36,148 nucleotides of DNA. It comes from a bacterium. GTDB lineage: Bacteria; Bacteroidota; Rhodothermia; Rhodothermales; UBA10348. The position numbers and the translations under genes were made by a program. Numbering within the stretch: position 1 is the stretch's first letter; each line of letters opens with the position of its first letter. The notes beneath the pieces were generated by a model. The model saw nothing but the letters and a program-made list of their open reading frames with translations, ran no database searches and was not told the origin of the DNA. Location: positions 1 to 36,148 of the forward strand of contig JABMOI010000146.1 in NCBI GenBank assembly GCA_013204185.1, read 5' to 3'. Of this stretch, positions 24,276-33,516 are shown in pieces.

Positions 24276-26297
24276 TTATTGGGTTTCCGAGGTCTCATTT
24301 GTCAGTCGTCGAAACAATCGACCCCACGATTCAAAATCGGTTTGGTAGGAGACGCCAACACCAGTGGTGTTGGTCAGTTCAGACGTCTCCAAGATATCGC
24401 CTTCACGTCTAAAGAACACTTCAACAGAAACTTTGGGACTAATTCTAATCTCTACCACAAATTCCCCTTGAAGGCCTTCGTTCACCCGAACATTCTCTGC
24501 GGCTCGAGTCCCTTGATACACCCCTTCTCCGCGAATAATTAGGCGTTCGTCGAGAAGGCGGAGCGCTACCCCGTAGGTTACATCGAGGTCGGCTGCGCTT
24601 TCACCCAGCAGTCCAAACGAAAAATCAACGTTGGGAAGCGCTTCATTCAGAAAACGATTCAGTTGAGCTGATACAAGCTGAGAAACGCTGTTAAACGCCA
24701 ACTGACTACCCGAGTCGGAGGTCAGATTATCAGTTGTCAATTGAAACGAGTTGGTGAGCAATACGCTCGTTGCGTATTCCGTTGCCCGGTCAGGCTGGTT
24801 GAGCTGCGCTTCAAGGGCTTTGTAGTCACCCAGTACGTTTTGATTGACTTGATCAATGCTCAATGAAAGATCGACTTGAGGGCCATTCACGGTTCCTGAA
24901 ATTTGCAGGTTAACAATGAGCGGAATTAGGCCGGTCTGTTGCGCATCGGATCCCGGAAGTCCTGCCCGGCTGGCGCGCGTTCTGTACGAGGCAGGAATAT
25001 CCAATTGGGCATTTACGGAATCGCCATCCCACGTTATTGTGCCGCCTTCGTTTATGATGAAACGCCTGAAAAAGAGCTCACCTGCGGTAAAAAGGTAATC
25101 TCCTCCATCGACCGAAAGTTGTCCGAAGGTTTGAAACTTGTCGTCTCCACGAATCAGCTGAACGGTTCCGGTGCTTTTTGCATTGATGACGTCGCCCAGT
25201 AGAGGGTCAATCACGAGGTGAACGGTCGATCCTACCGGTGCATAAATAGAAAGGTCGAGGTTTAGACCATCTAAGAAGCGTCGTTCAGCCGTTGGACGAC
25301 GGCCCAAAATGGAAGGCCGTGTATTAAGCTGATTGAAGTCGGGGATGTAACCTGCAGAGTCCTCAAACACGATAAAACTCTCGTCCGTTTCCGAGAGGTC
25401 TTCTTCAATCGGAATAAACAGTTCTGAGTTTGCCCGCGTAGAGGCGTTGTTCGAAAACAAGGTAGCATCGTAAAGTGGTCCATTAAGTGTGATATCTCCA
25501 GATGCCCACAAAAATCCGTAAAAGGGGAGTTCAGTAGAAGCGCCTACATTCATAATTTGGAGTTCGCTGAGCCGGCCGCCAATATCAAGCGAGAAAAAGC
25601 GATAATCATTGAATAGAATTCGACCTGATAAATCGGCAAAACCGCCTTGAGAATCAGAAATTTTCGCTGCGTCCACATGGATCGCTTCTCGGTCTATTCT
25701 AACATCTCCTGCAATCTGATATTGGCTTTGCGTGATTGGGACATTAAATCTCCCATCAATCAATCCTAGCTTTACATCGAATAGAGGATTGGTGAACGAG
25801 CCTTTGATGGTTCCATCTCCAGATAGATAGCCGGTAACTGTGCCAATTGCATCGGAAAAGATGTATTTGAGGAAGAACAAATCTGCTCGATGAATATCTA
25901 AAAAGAGATCCATTTTACTGTCGATGTCCTCACTCTTACTCGGTAGACGAACCGTCCCCTTAAGCGTCAAATCGTTACTTATGCGCTCCCCCAGCAAGTC
26001 GGTACCGGCCAAAACTGCATCTCGTTCATCGGGTATGGGCGTCAAAACGAGAGAGACGTCGGTATCTGTTGATCCCGTCTGATAGTTGCTTACCACCTCA
26101 ATGTCACCCAAAATGCGATGGTCAATCGAAAATGATTTGACTATTGCAGAGCCTGCCAAAATGGGCTGTCGCAAACCGCCAGAAAATGCAATTTGCGTAT
26201 TAACGATACCGCCTAATACATGGTTTAGGTTGGCAAACGCTGAAAGATCTCTGAGCGATATTTCGTTCAGGGTTACAATTAGCTTTTCGTCTACACC
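24276..26297 (-). CDS. tamB: TamB-like translocation/assembly protein, C-terminal part, after a frameshift
   Basis: About 673 residues of beta-helical repeats end in the TamB (DUF490) C-terminal domain: short strands of alternating hydrophobic residues, GLLGESAADLDVTYGVALRL, then TGVGVSYQTDFESWGRLF near the end. TamB spans the periplasm between the membranes and supports outer-membrane lipid or protein delivery. The first usable start in this frame is TTG at 26174, but coding-like sequence (DEKLIVTLNEISLRDLSAF) runs upstream to the stop of the N-terminal part, with no ATG, GTG or TTG in it. Adding one G to the G-run at 26296-26299 joins both parts into one frame of about 1550 residues. So this is the second half of one gene, separated by a real or artefactual single-base deletion. 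Confidence 0.88.
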   Translation of the reverse strand, partial: GVDEKLIVTLNEISLRDLSAFANLNHVLGGIVNTQIAFSGGLRQPILAGSAIVKSFSIDHRILGDIEVVSNYQTGSTDTDVSLVLTPIPDERDAVLAGTDLLGERISNDLTLKGTVRLPSKSEDIDSKMDLFLDIHRADLFFLKYIFSDAIGTVTGYLSGDGTIKGSFTNPLFDVKLGLIDGRFNVPITQSQYQIAGDVRIDREAIHVDAAKISDSQGGFADLSGRILFNDYRFFSLDIGGRLSELQIMNVGASTELPFYGFLWASGDITLNGPLYDATLFSNNASTRANSELFIPIEEDLSETDESFIVFEDSAGYIPDFNQLNTRPSILGRRPTAERRFLDGLNLDLSIYAPVGSTVHLVIDPLLGDVINAKSTGTVQLIRGDDKFQTFGQLSVDGGDYLFTAGELFFRRFIINEGGTITWDGDSVNAQLDIPASYRTRASRAGLPGSDAQQTGLIPLIVNLQISGTVNGPQVDLSLSIDQVNQNVLGDYKALEAQLNQPDRATEYATSVLLTNSFQLTTDNLTSDSGSQLAFNSVSQLVSAQLNRFLNEALPNVDFSFGLLGESAADLDVTYGVALRLLDERLIIRGEGVYQGTRAAENVRVNEGLQGEFVVEIRISPKVSVEVFFRREGDILETSELTNTTGVGVSYQTDFESWGRLFRRLTNETSETQ

Positions 26298-28933
26298 CCT
26301 GTGAACACACCTGTCGCTTGAATGGACTGATTTGTAGTTCCAAGTGCATTGTGAAACTGCAAGTCAAAACCAGAAACTGAGATCGCATCACCATACAACC
26401 TGAGGTCAGAGGGCTTAGACAAACTCCAGAAACCTTCAGCTGTGCGCACTTCCAATTGCCGGAATTGAACCCGATTGAATAGTAGGGTGCTGTTGAGACC
26501 CAATTTGATGTCGATCCCATCAATTCTTTCGCTACCAGCGCTTGAGATGTCAATGAAACCACTTCTGTCTTGGAAGGAAGAATGGACTACTGCGTCACTA
26601 AAGAGCATATTTCTGACAGAAAGGGTATCCATTTTGAATTCGCTTTCCCAGGCGAGCGAGTTCGAAATTCCAGAGCGGCGGCTGGCGCCGACGCGCAGAG
26701 ATCCTTCCGTGCCTAACAGTGAGTTAGATCCAAAGGCTAAACTTGGAGAGATTGCCATTGTTGTTGCGGAGACCGTATCCGGAGAAATGACCCACGAACT
26801 GGATAGGGAAACGGCTCCCGTCAAAGACGGGAAAGATGGTATGAGCGTCGAGGCCTGTTCAGCATCAAGGATGTCTAAGCGAATTGAAGCCTCCAGGGGA
26901 GTGGAATGCCCTGCGCGCGAGAAGGAAGTACGAGCCTGTTCCCAAAGTAGAAGATCCTCGAGCGGGGAATCTGGGAAGGACTCATCGACGGCGCTGTTTG
27001 GATACAGTGACTTATTGTTTTCTTGCTCAAGGGCCAACCGAATCCCAGAAGCCCAGGAAAGCGCCAGGCGGGTCCATACAGGGATGGAGCCTGTTCCGTT
27101 CATCTGGAGCGTTGCAAAATCAGAGACGAAATCCAACATCGGTTCCGATTGATTCGCTGGATTTCTAATACTTGTTACAGAGTTGAAAGGGGCAATTCGC
27201 GAAGAATCACCCCGTACACTAACGAGGGAGGAGTCTAAGCTTAAATTAAGTGTACCCTCAAATAAATGGTCCCAAGTAAGATTTGTAGACGCTGAAAGAC
27301 TGCCGCTTAAATCCGAAAAGAGATCGGAATTTCCAAGAAGCGGACCTATATCAAAATGGGTTAACTGAGAGGCAACTTCAATCCAAGGCTCACCACTTAA
27401 AACCACGTCCCCGTTCAAATCCATTGAACCTTGATTACCGGTCAAGAGAATCCTACCACCAATGTTTTCTGGTTCTAGGTCCAAATCGAAGTCAAGACGT
27501 TTTAACGATCGTTTCCCAAGCACCGGAGATACTAAATCGCCTTCAATGGTTGCGAATAGCTCCTTTCCGCGCAAAAGGGCTCCTTCTGCTTTGAGGGTGC
27601 CTGAGATGTCGCTGGAAAGGGCAGTTTTACCGGTCCACTTGGATAAGTCGACATGCTCTGTGAGCAAGGAAACAGAATGAGATAGGGAATCGATTGGGCC
27701 AGAAATCAGCAGAGATCCGGACAAAAGCCCGGCGTCTGATGAAACGTCAAAAGAGCCCCGTGCCGAAATGTCTGAAATTGAGCCAGAGTCGAGTCCTAAC
27801 TTGCCTTGTACATAAGCTGACGTTGAAACCGACTGGACTTCTAAGAACCGACTCCAGTCAACAAAGGGTAGCAGTACGTTCAGGTCGGATGGTTCAAGGG
27901 TGCTATTCGACAACGATAAGTCTACATCGAGTTCATCCGGGTAACCTGAAAAAGTCCCCGCCAATTCCAAATAGGACTCGTCTCTGCGTAGCTTAATCCA
28001 CGAAATGGTTACATCAGAAAGAGGTCCTTGCACATGAGCGCTGAGAGAAGCAGAGCCGCCCATGGGAGTTTTCGGGAAAAAGCGTTTTAGTTCTGAAAAA
28101 TCAACGTTTTCAGATTCTACATCTACCACGAACGGCCGGTCCACTAATTCCTGAGCACCTTCGTTGGCATCCCAAAAGCCTGAAAGTGACAGATCCGAAT
28201 TCCCAATTCTGAGTCCAAAATGGGTGATTGCGATTCTTCCGTCACGGATCACGACCTGCGATTCGCCGGATTCAATGGCTACGTTTGGCTCAGGAAAACG
28301 ACCATTCAAACGTAGAATATCAATTTGCTTGCTGGACTCCGAGATATCCAAATTCGCATTTAGCGTGATCTGCGAAAGGCTCGTGTTTCCAAAATCGAAG
28401 ACTCTTCCTGATTGGATAAGTGAGTGCAAAGGGACTGGGGAAGAGGTTACCACCTGCCCGTCGAGTACTTCAATAGCTGCACCCTGAAGGCGCCAGGTAG
28501 TTTCAACCGCTTCGGATGTGGAATCTGCCCGGCGGAAGGCATTTGCTACATTACTAGAGCCATTCTCATCGAACCTGATTTCAACGCGAGGCCGAATAAG
28601 CGTCAAATTATGAAGTGAAAACTTTTTCTGAAGTAGGTACGTCCACTTGGGACGAATTATGACGGAATCAATGTGAACGACCACGCTCCCTAGAGAGTCT
28701 GCGATTTCCACATTTCGAGCATAGAGGGTGTTGAGTAGATTCCCTGTTAATTGCCCAATTTGGAGTTCACCTTGAAACCGATTAGCAAATTCAACCTCAA
28801 GTTGCCGGCCTAATTGATCTCTCCCTACCTGAGTTCGAGTCAGCGCAAAAAACAACACAACGATTCCAAACGCTACGGCTAGTATCGTGTGGAGAGTACG
28901 TTTTGATATGTGCGTTAATATGGAGCCGAACAC
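26291..28933 (-). CDS. tamB: TamB-like translocation/assembly protein, N-terminal part
   Basis: The 880-residue frame starts with a cytoplasmic stub and a membrane helix (about residues 15-32, HTILAVAFGIVVLFFAL), then RTQVGRDQLG and long beta-repeat sequence of AsmA/TamB type (for example ELQIGQLTGNLLNTLYARNVEI near 55-76). This is the inner-membrane-anchored beginning of TamB. It ends abruptly at TAG 26291-26293 in IQATGVFTGV, without the C-terminal domain, which follows at once in the -1-shifted frame. The start is GTG at 28933, 15 bases after the aroB stop. No tamA/bamA-like gene is in the window. If the frameshift is real in the cell, this part would be a truncated, probably non-functional protein. 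Confidence 0.88.
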   Translation of the reverse strand: MFGSILTHISKRTLHTILAVAFGIVVLFFALTRTQVGRDQLGRQLEVEFANRFQGELQIGQLTGNLLNTLYARNVEIADSLGSVVVHIDSVIIRPKWTYLLQKKFSLHNLTLIRPRVEIRFDENGSSNVANAFRRADSTSEAVETTWRLQGAAIEVLDGQVVTSSPVPLHSLIQSGRVFDFGNTSLSQITLNANLDISESSKQIDILRLNGRFPEPNVAIESGESQVVIRDGRIAITHFGLRIGNSDLSLSGFWDANEGAQELVDRPFVVDVESENVDFSELKRFFPKTPMGGSASLSAHVQGPLSDVTISWIKLRRDESYLELAGTFSGYPDELDVDLSLSNSTLEPSDLNVLLPFVDWSRFLEVQSVSTSAYVQGKLGLDSGSISDISARGSFDVSSDAGLLSGSLLISGPIDSLSHSVSLLTEHVDLSKWTGKTALSSDISGTLKAEGALLRGKELFATIEGDLVSPVLGKRSLKRLDFDLDLEPENIGGRILLTGNQGSMDLNGDVVLSGEPWIEVASQLTHFDIGPLLGNSDLFSDLSGSLSASTNLTWDHLFEGTLNLSLDSSLVSVRGDSSRIAPFNSVTSIRNPANQSEPMLDFVSDFATLQMNGTGSIPVWTRLALSWASGIRLALEQENNKSLYPNSAVDESFPDSPLEDLLLWEQARTSFSRAGHSTPLEASIRLDILDAEQASTLIPSFPSLTGAVSLSSSWVISPDTVSATTMAISPSLAFGSNSLLGTEGSLRVGASRRSGISNSLAWESEFKMDTLSVRNMLFSDAVVHSSFQDRSGFIDISSAGSERIDGIDIKLGLNSTLLFNRVQFRQLEVRTAEGFWSLSKPSDLRLYGDAISVSGFDLQFHNALGTTNQSIQATGVFTGV

Positions 28934-28948
28934 GCCCTACGTACAGAT

Positions 28949-30052
28949 TTAATTGCGGCCCAAAGAAAATGAAATCGCTGCTTCTACATCAGCTAGGGTT
29001 ACATCGTCTGTCACGTAAGCTTCCCCAATACGCTTCAGAAGGACGAAATGCAGCCGTTCGGATACCTTTTTCTTGTCTGTAGCCATGGCTTTCCTAATGT
29101 CTGTGACTCCTATTTGGGCTGGAATGGGTGGCGTTGGGATCAGATTCAAAATGGCCTGTACGCGGGAGTGATCCAGTTTTCGACTAAACCGTCGAGACAT
29201 AAAGGCCGCTGCCTTCATTCCGATTGCAACTGCTTCGCCGTGGGTTAGAACGCCGTATCCGAGTGCTTTTTCAAGGGCGTGTCCAAACGTATGCCCAAAA
29301 TTCAGGAAGGCCCGTTTGCCTTGTTCCAACTCATCTTCTGATACGACTTCAGCTTTTATGGAGGCGGCTCGATAAACGAGATCGCCCACAACTCGGGGGT
29401 CTCGGGCCACAATTTGCCTCATTTCAGATTCGATCCAGGCAAAAAATGCTTCATCTCCGATGAGTGCATGCTTCACCACCTCTGCCAGTCCACTTGTCCA
29501 TTCTCTGCGCGGAAGCGTGTAGAGCAGTTTTGTGTCGATCAGTACTAATTTCGGTTGATAAAACGCTCCAATGAGGTTTTTGCCTTCTGAGTGGTTAATC
29601 CCGGTCTTGCCGCCAATAGCACTATCTACTTGAGAGATGAGCGAAGTAGGAATGTGTACCATGGGTACACCGCGCAGAAGAGTAGCTGCAGCAAATCCGG
29701 CCAGGTCTCCTATAACGCCACCGCCGAGAGCCAATACCGGCGTATGCCGATCTATATTCCACGACAATGCGGCGTCATAAATGGCCGTTAGATGCTTGGG
29801 CGATTTGGTTTCTTCTCCTGGGGGGAGTGCCAAAACAAATGGATCCCACCCGTCAAGTTGCAACATGCCTACCACTACATTTCGGTAGTGCGAGGCGACG
29901 TTTGTATCGGTAATAACTAAACATTTACCGGGACGCAAACCAGCCTCTCGCATGCGGACAGGCAGGGCTTGGAGGGGAGCAAAAATTAACTCGTAACCTC
30001 GGTCGTCGGGTAGGTTTATTCGTACCGGTAATTCTTTGTTTTGAAGCAGCAT
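28949..30052 (-). CDS. aroB: 3-dehydroquinate synthase
   Basis: The enzyme converts DAHP to 3-dehydroquinate, the second step of the shikimate pathway, using NAD+ and a divalent metal. The 367 residues include ALGGGVIGDLAGFAAAT (108-124, NAD and substrate region), PTSLISQVDSAIGGKTG (135-151) and the metal ligands Glu191 (GLAEVVKHA), His254 (NFGHTFGHALE) and His271 (THGEAVAIGM). All are in place and the length is normal. The ATG at 30052 has no visible Shine-Dalgarno sequence. It is the first gene of an apparent aroB-tamB-aminotransferase transcript. Confidence 0.97.
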   Translation of the reverse strand: MLLQNKELPVRINLPDDRGYELIFAPLQALPVRMREAGLRPGKCLVITDTNVASHYRNVVVGMLQLDGWDPFVLALPPGEETKSPKHLTAIYDAALSWNIDRHTPVLALGGGVIGDLAGFAAATLLRGVPMVHIPTSLISQVDSAIGGKTGINHSEGKNLIGAFYQPKLVLIDTKLLYTLPRREWTSGLAEVVKHALIGDEAFFAWIESEMRQIVARDPRVVGDLVYRAASIKAEVVSEDELEQGKRAFLNFGHTFGHALEKALGYGVLTHGEAVAIGMKAAAFMSRRFSRKLDHSRVQAILNLIPTPPIPAQIGVTDIRKAMATDKKKVSERLHFVLLKRIGEAYVTDDVTLADVEAAISFSLGRN

Positions 30053-30405
30053 TTCTACGACAAATATGTGCGAATCGGGGGGGTAAAATAAATTTCACCA
30101 AAGATAGGACTTCTATACACGCGGCACCTTGAAATGATCAATAAAGCCAAGTATTTGACTCAATTCGCACTCGATTCTCCAAATGTGATCCTAAGTTGTC
30201 GTTGTACATGCTGTCTTTTCATCAAAGAACCCGAGAAATCCACTTTTCAGGGGATATCCCGTCGGTCTTCGAAACAATTCGGGTGTAGGTTGCACTAACG
30301 GCATACGACCTCCGCAATATCGCCCTTCACAATTTCGCCCTCCACAAGACGCCCTCTTCAAGATGTCATGTGAAAGGCACCGAATGAGTTAACTAGTCGT
30401 CCTGC
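30053..30405. other. 353-base divergent intergenic region
   Basis: This is the largest gene-free stretch. It separates aroB (minus) from the NRDE-family gene (plus), so it should hold both promoters. I see a run of seven G at 30077-30083, an array of four imperfect 14-15 bp units at 30310-30367, and no tRNA, hairpin terminator or convincing small gene. No promoter is assigned with confidence. Confidence 0.7.
30310..30367 (+). repeat. Four imperfect tandem 14-15 bp units upstream of the NRDE-family gene
   Basis: The units CTCCGCAATATCGCC (30310-30324), CTTCACAATTTCGCC (30325-30339), CTCCACAAGACGCC (30340-30353) and the more diverged CTCTTCAAGATGTC (30354-30367) follow one another directly and end 38 bases before the ATG at 30406. 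They are more degenerate than the arrays at ruvX, prmA and pyrB. Confidence 0.75.
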
Positions 30406-31233
30406 ATGTGTTTGATCGCTTTTGCATTTGATCCTGAAGCCGAGCAAAAACTACTTGTTTTGGCCAACAGAGATGAGTTTTATGAACGTGAGGCCCTACA
30501 GGCACACTTTTGGCCGGATTACGAAGGGTTGCTCGCAGGCAAAGATGTCCAAGCAGGTGGAACGTGGCTCGGGGTACATGCCTCTGGTAGGTTTGCAGCA
30601 GTTACTAACTACCGCGAACCAGGTGTTATCGTTGAGGACGCTTTATCTCGTGGGAATTTGGTCCTGGATTTTCTGACCTCGAAACAGGAGGCGCTAACAT
30701 ACTTGAATGAGATCCACCAGAGGGCGCACCGCTATAACGGATTCAATGTGATCGTTTATGATGGTACAACCCTGGCATACTACTCGAATCGATCAGAAAA
30801 GCAGCCAGAGTCTTTAACTGCAGGCATCTATGGCCTAAGTAATCATCTGCTCGATTCTAGTTGGCCCAAAGTAGAGCGCTTGAAATCCAAGCTCCGAGTG
30901 AGATTGGATGAAGCGCAACATGTGAATGAAATCTGGGCGGACACCTCATTTATCGACATGCTCAATGATGAGGAAACAGCTCCGGATAGCGAGCTTCCCT
31001 CTACGGGCGTGCCAATTGAATGGGAGCGGAGGCTATCTGCTATGATGATCAAATCCGAGCGGTACGGTACTCGATGTTCTACCATGGTCGGCATTATGGG
31101 GGATCGTACCATTCGATTTGCTGAAAAAACAATTCATCCACCACGACCCGGCACTCCGGACTCGGTCCAGTTTGAAATTCAACCCACGGATACCGATCGA
31201 TTAGAAGAGCGTCCAATTTACGAATCGGAATAA
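30406..31233 (+). CDS. NRDE/TANGO2 family protein
   Basis: The 275-residue protein begins MCLIAFAFDP and has the family's name motif in LANRDEFY (19-26), then GGTWLGV (51-57), VTNYREP and later YGLSNH. NRDE/TANGO2 proteins have an Ntn-hydrolase-like fold in which Cys2 would be exposed after removal of Met1; bacterial functions are unknown, and the eukaryotic homologue is linked to haem or lipid handling. The start is fixed by the conserved Met-Cys N-terminus. It is followed after 2 bases by the hydrolase-OsmC gene, so the two are co-transcribed. Confidence 0.93.
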   Translation: MCLIAFAFDPEAEQKLLVLANRDEFYEREALQAHFWPDYEGLLAGKDVQAGGTWLGVHASGRFAAVTNYREPGVIVEDALSRGNLVLDFLTSKQEALTYLNEIHQRAHRYNGFNVIVYDGTTLAYYSNRSEKQPESLTAGIYGLSNHLLDSSWPKVERLKSKLRVRLDEAQHVNEIWADTSFIDMLNDEETAPDSELPSTGVPIEWERRLSAMMIKSERYGTRCSTMVGIMGDRTIRFAEKTIHPPRPGTPDSVQFEIQPTDTDRLEERPIYESE

Positions 31234-31235
31234 AT

Positions 31236-32471
31236 ATGTCCTCGACTAGAATAACATTCCCAAATAAGGGCGGCCAGATTTTGTCCGCCGTGTTGGAACA
31301 GCCAGCGGATGGACAAGCAGTTGCCCACGCGATTTTTGCTCACTGTTTTACGTGTTCCAAAGACTTAAGAGCTGCGCGGCACATAAGCAGATCGCTTGTA
31401 AATGCTGGGTACGCCGTATTGAGATTCGATTTTACCGGCTTAGGCCAAAGCGAAGGGGAGTTTGAGGATACTAGCTTTTCAACGAATCAGGGTGACTTGG
31501 AAAGTGCGTATGAGTGGCTTAAAGAGAATCTGGAAGCTCCCGCGCTTCTAATCGGACATTCATTGGGCGGGACGGCTTTGTTACATACAGCATCCCGATT
31601 GGAGGGAATTAAAGCAATTGCTACCATCGGTTCTCCATTTGATCCAGGGCACGTAGCGCACCTCTTTGCGGAAACGACGGATGAAATTAAAGCCCGAGGC
31701 GAAGCAACCGTGGCCATTGGGGGACGCCCGTTTAACATCAAGAAATCGTTTTTGGATGATTTAGATCGGACTGATTGCGCTGAACTTGTAGCCAATCTGG
31801 ACGCGGCGCTTCTGGTAATGCACTCACCAATAGACAACATCGTTTCAATTGACAATGCAGCTCGAGTGTTTCAAGCTGCCCGTCATCCAAAAAGCTTTGT
31901 TTCTCTGGATTCCGCGGACCACCTTTTGTCACAAGAGGAGGACGCTAAGTATGTGGGGGCCGTTCTCGGGGCTTGGGCGTCCCGGTACCTGGATATTCCC
32001 GTACAAAATGTGAAAGGAAAGGAAGAGGGTTCTCATCAGGTAACTGTCAAAACGGGGACTGAACATTTCTACACAGAGATAATTGCCAATGGGCATAGCC
32101 TAGTGGCAGATGAGCCAGCGGATCTTGGAGGGACGAATTTAGGTCCAACGCCATACGATTTACTTCTTTCGGCGCTCGGTGCGTGTACGGCCATTACCGT
32201 ACGGATGTATGCGGATCGAAAGGAATGGCCTTTGGAGGACATTCAGGTAGCACTGGTTCATTCTCAAGTGCAGGCAAAAGACTGTGTCGATTGTGGTTTG
32301 CCAGAGGATGCAAAAGGGCGTGTCTATCTCATTGAGAGGCAAGTAAAACTATCTGGAAAGGACCTTACGCCAGATATGATCAAGCGTATCATGGAAATAG
32401 CCGATCGATGCCCGGTTCACCGCACGTTGGTCGATCAAGCAGTGATCAAAACCACGCTGGTTGATAAGTAG
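31236..32471 (+). CDS. Bifunctional alpha/beta hydrolase - OsmC-family fusion
   Basis: In this 411-residue fusion, residues 1-250 are an alpha/beta hydrolase with nucleophile elbow LIGHSLGGTAL (105-115; Ser109), an acidic residue in HSPIDNIVS (196-204; Asp200) and the catalytic His in SADHLLS (226-232; His229). Residues 265-410 are an OsmC domain with GPTPYDLLLSALGACTAITV (303-322; Cys317) and DRCPVHRTL (390-398; Cys392), the two redox Cys of peroxide-reducing OsmC/Ohr proteins. This architecture is known in several phyla; the likely role is processing of organic hydroperoxides or acylated substrates, inferred from the family. The ATG at 31236 follows the NRDE gene by 2 bases. Its end is 9 bases from the convergent epimerase gene. 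Confidence 0.94.
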   Translation: MSSTRITFPNKGGQILSAVLEQPADGQAVAHAIFAHCFTCSKDLRAARHISRSLVNAGYAVLRFDFTGLGQSEGEFEDTSFSTNQGDLESAYEWLKENLEAPALLIGHSLGGTALLHTASRLEGIKAIATIGSPFDPGHVAHLFAETTDEIKARGEATVAIGGRPFNIKKSFLDDLDRTDCAELVANLDAALLVMHSPIDNIVSIDNAARVFQAARHPKSFVSLDSADHLLSQEEDAKYVGAVLGAWASRYLDIPVQNVKGKEEGSHQVTVKTGTEHFYTEIIANGHSLVADEPADLGGTNLGPTPYDLLLSALGACTAITVRMYADRKEWPLEDIQVALVHSQVQAKDCVDCGLPEDAKGRVYLIERQVKLSGKDLTPDMIKRIMEIADRCPVHRTLVDQAVIKTTLVDK

Positions 32472-32480
32472 GGACCCTAC

Positions 32481-33506
32481 TTATTGGGCTGGTACGACGC
32501 CAAGGCCGGGTCTTTCAGGTAACGTAATCACTCCAGAGTTGAACGAGAGACCAGAATATGGGTCTTGAGCAAGATGGAGTTGTCCGTCGAGATCTAGGTA
32601 GTCTACCAGGGCTCCTAAGTGCGCGGCCGCTGTTAGCGCCACAGAAGATTCGATCATGCAACCTAGCATGACGGACATGTCCAACGACCGAGCTAACGAG
32701 ATCATCTGCTGCGCCGCGCGAATGCCTCCGCATTTGGCCAACTTAATATTGATTCCTTGAACTGCTCCTTCTAACTCAAAGATGTCGTCGAGTCCCTGAA
32801 CACTCTCGTCAGCGATGAGCGCAGGTGAGGCTTTAGGGAGCAATCGCTTGAGTAGATGCCATTCATCGTTATCCTTTGGGCGGATAGGCTGTTCTACAAA
32901 CACTAAATCCAGTTCATGCATGGCCGGAATGGCCCGGACAGCTTGGTCTAAGGTCCAGCCACCATTTACATCCACGCAAAGCTGTCCTGAATATTGCTCT
33001 CTTGTTCGACGGGTAATGGCGAGATCCATTTCGACGTCGCCTGAACCTAGCTTCAGCTTTAGAAACGGAAAGTCGAGTAAGGAGGACAATTGCTGGTCCA
33101 GGTGCTCTAAACTTTCGGGGATTGGCAGCGCATATGAACTTGCAGGAATGTGCTTTTGACTAAGGCCAAGTAGTTTGTAAAGCGGCAATCCCAGCCGTTT
33201 GCCCCACACGTCGTGCAACGCTTGATCAATCGCGGCTTTGGCTGGGCTCGGGCCATCTGGGAGACGCTCGAGGGTAGCTATGAGTTCTAAGGGGTCAGAG
33301 ACCATGACATCCTGCAACAGATGCGATACCCCTTCTACATAGGTCTTTACGTCTTCAAAGGTTGTGGGGTAGTAGGGAGGAAGCGCGGCCTCCCCAATGC
33401 CGTCTCCTAGGGTGATCAACGCATTATTTCGGACGGTGCTCGTACCGTGTGCAATCCGAAAAGGATGCCGAAGTTGTAAGGGGAGAGGCGTGACTGTTAC
33501 AACCAT
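32481..33506 (-). CDS. Dipeptide epimerase (L-Ala-D/L-Glu epimerase type), enolase superfamily
   Basis: The 341-residue protein, from the ATG at 33506, belongs to the muconate-lactonizing/dipeptide-epimerase group. Catalytic residues are in order: LKLKLG with Lys150 and Lys152 (acid/base), metal ligands Asp179 (VDVNGGWT), Glu205 (FVEQPI) and Asp233 (IADES), and Lys255 (NIKLAKCGG). The N-terminal PLPLQLRHPFRIAHGTS is typical of this subgroup, which recycles cell-wall L-Ala-D-Glu by epimerising Glu. The exact dipeptide is not certain. The frame extends 20 codons further, to 33566, but those residues would overlap the upstream gene, and the ATG at 33506 matches the family N-terminus. It follows the unrecognised gene by 10 bases. 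Confidence 0.92.
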   Translation of the reverse strand: MVVTVTPLPLQLRHPFRIAHGTSTVRNNALITLGDGIGEAALPPYYPTTFEDVKTYVEGVSHLLQDVMVSDPLELIATLERLPDGPSPAKAAIDQALHDVWGKRLGLPLYKLLGLSQKHIPASSYALPIPESLEHLDQQLSSLLDFPFLKLKLGSGDVEMDLAITRRTREQYSGQLCVDVNGGWTLDQAVRAIPAMHELDLVFVEQPIRPKDNDEWHLLKRLLPKASPALIADESVQGLDDIFELEGAVQGINIKLAKCGGIRAAQQMISLARSLDMSVMLGCMIESSVALTAAAHLGALVDYLDLDGQLHLAQDPYSGLSFNSGVITLPERPGLGVVPAQ

Positions 33507-33516
33507 TGCATTTTCG

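Noticed and set aside
26475-27152. 225-codon open frame on the plus strand inside tamB
   Set aside because: It is antisense to clear TamB coding sequence, rich in Ser/Arg/Glu without any motif, and has no neighbours in the same direction.
30077-30083. Run of seven G as a phase-variable promoter element
   Set aside because: A single short run without known promoter boxes beside it is not enough; it is only noted in the intergenic entry.
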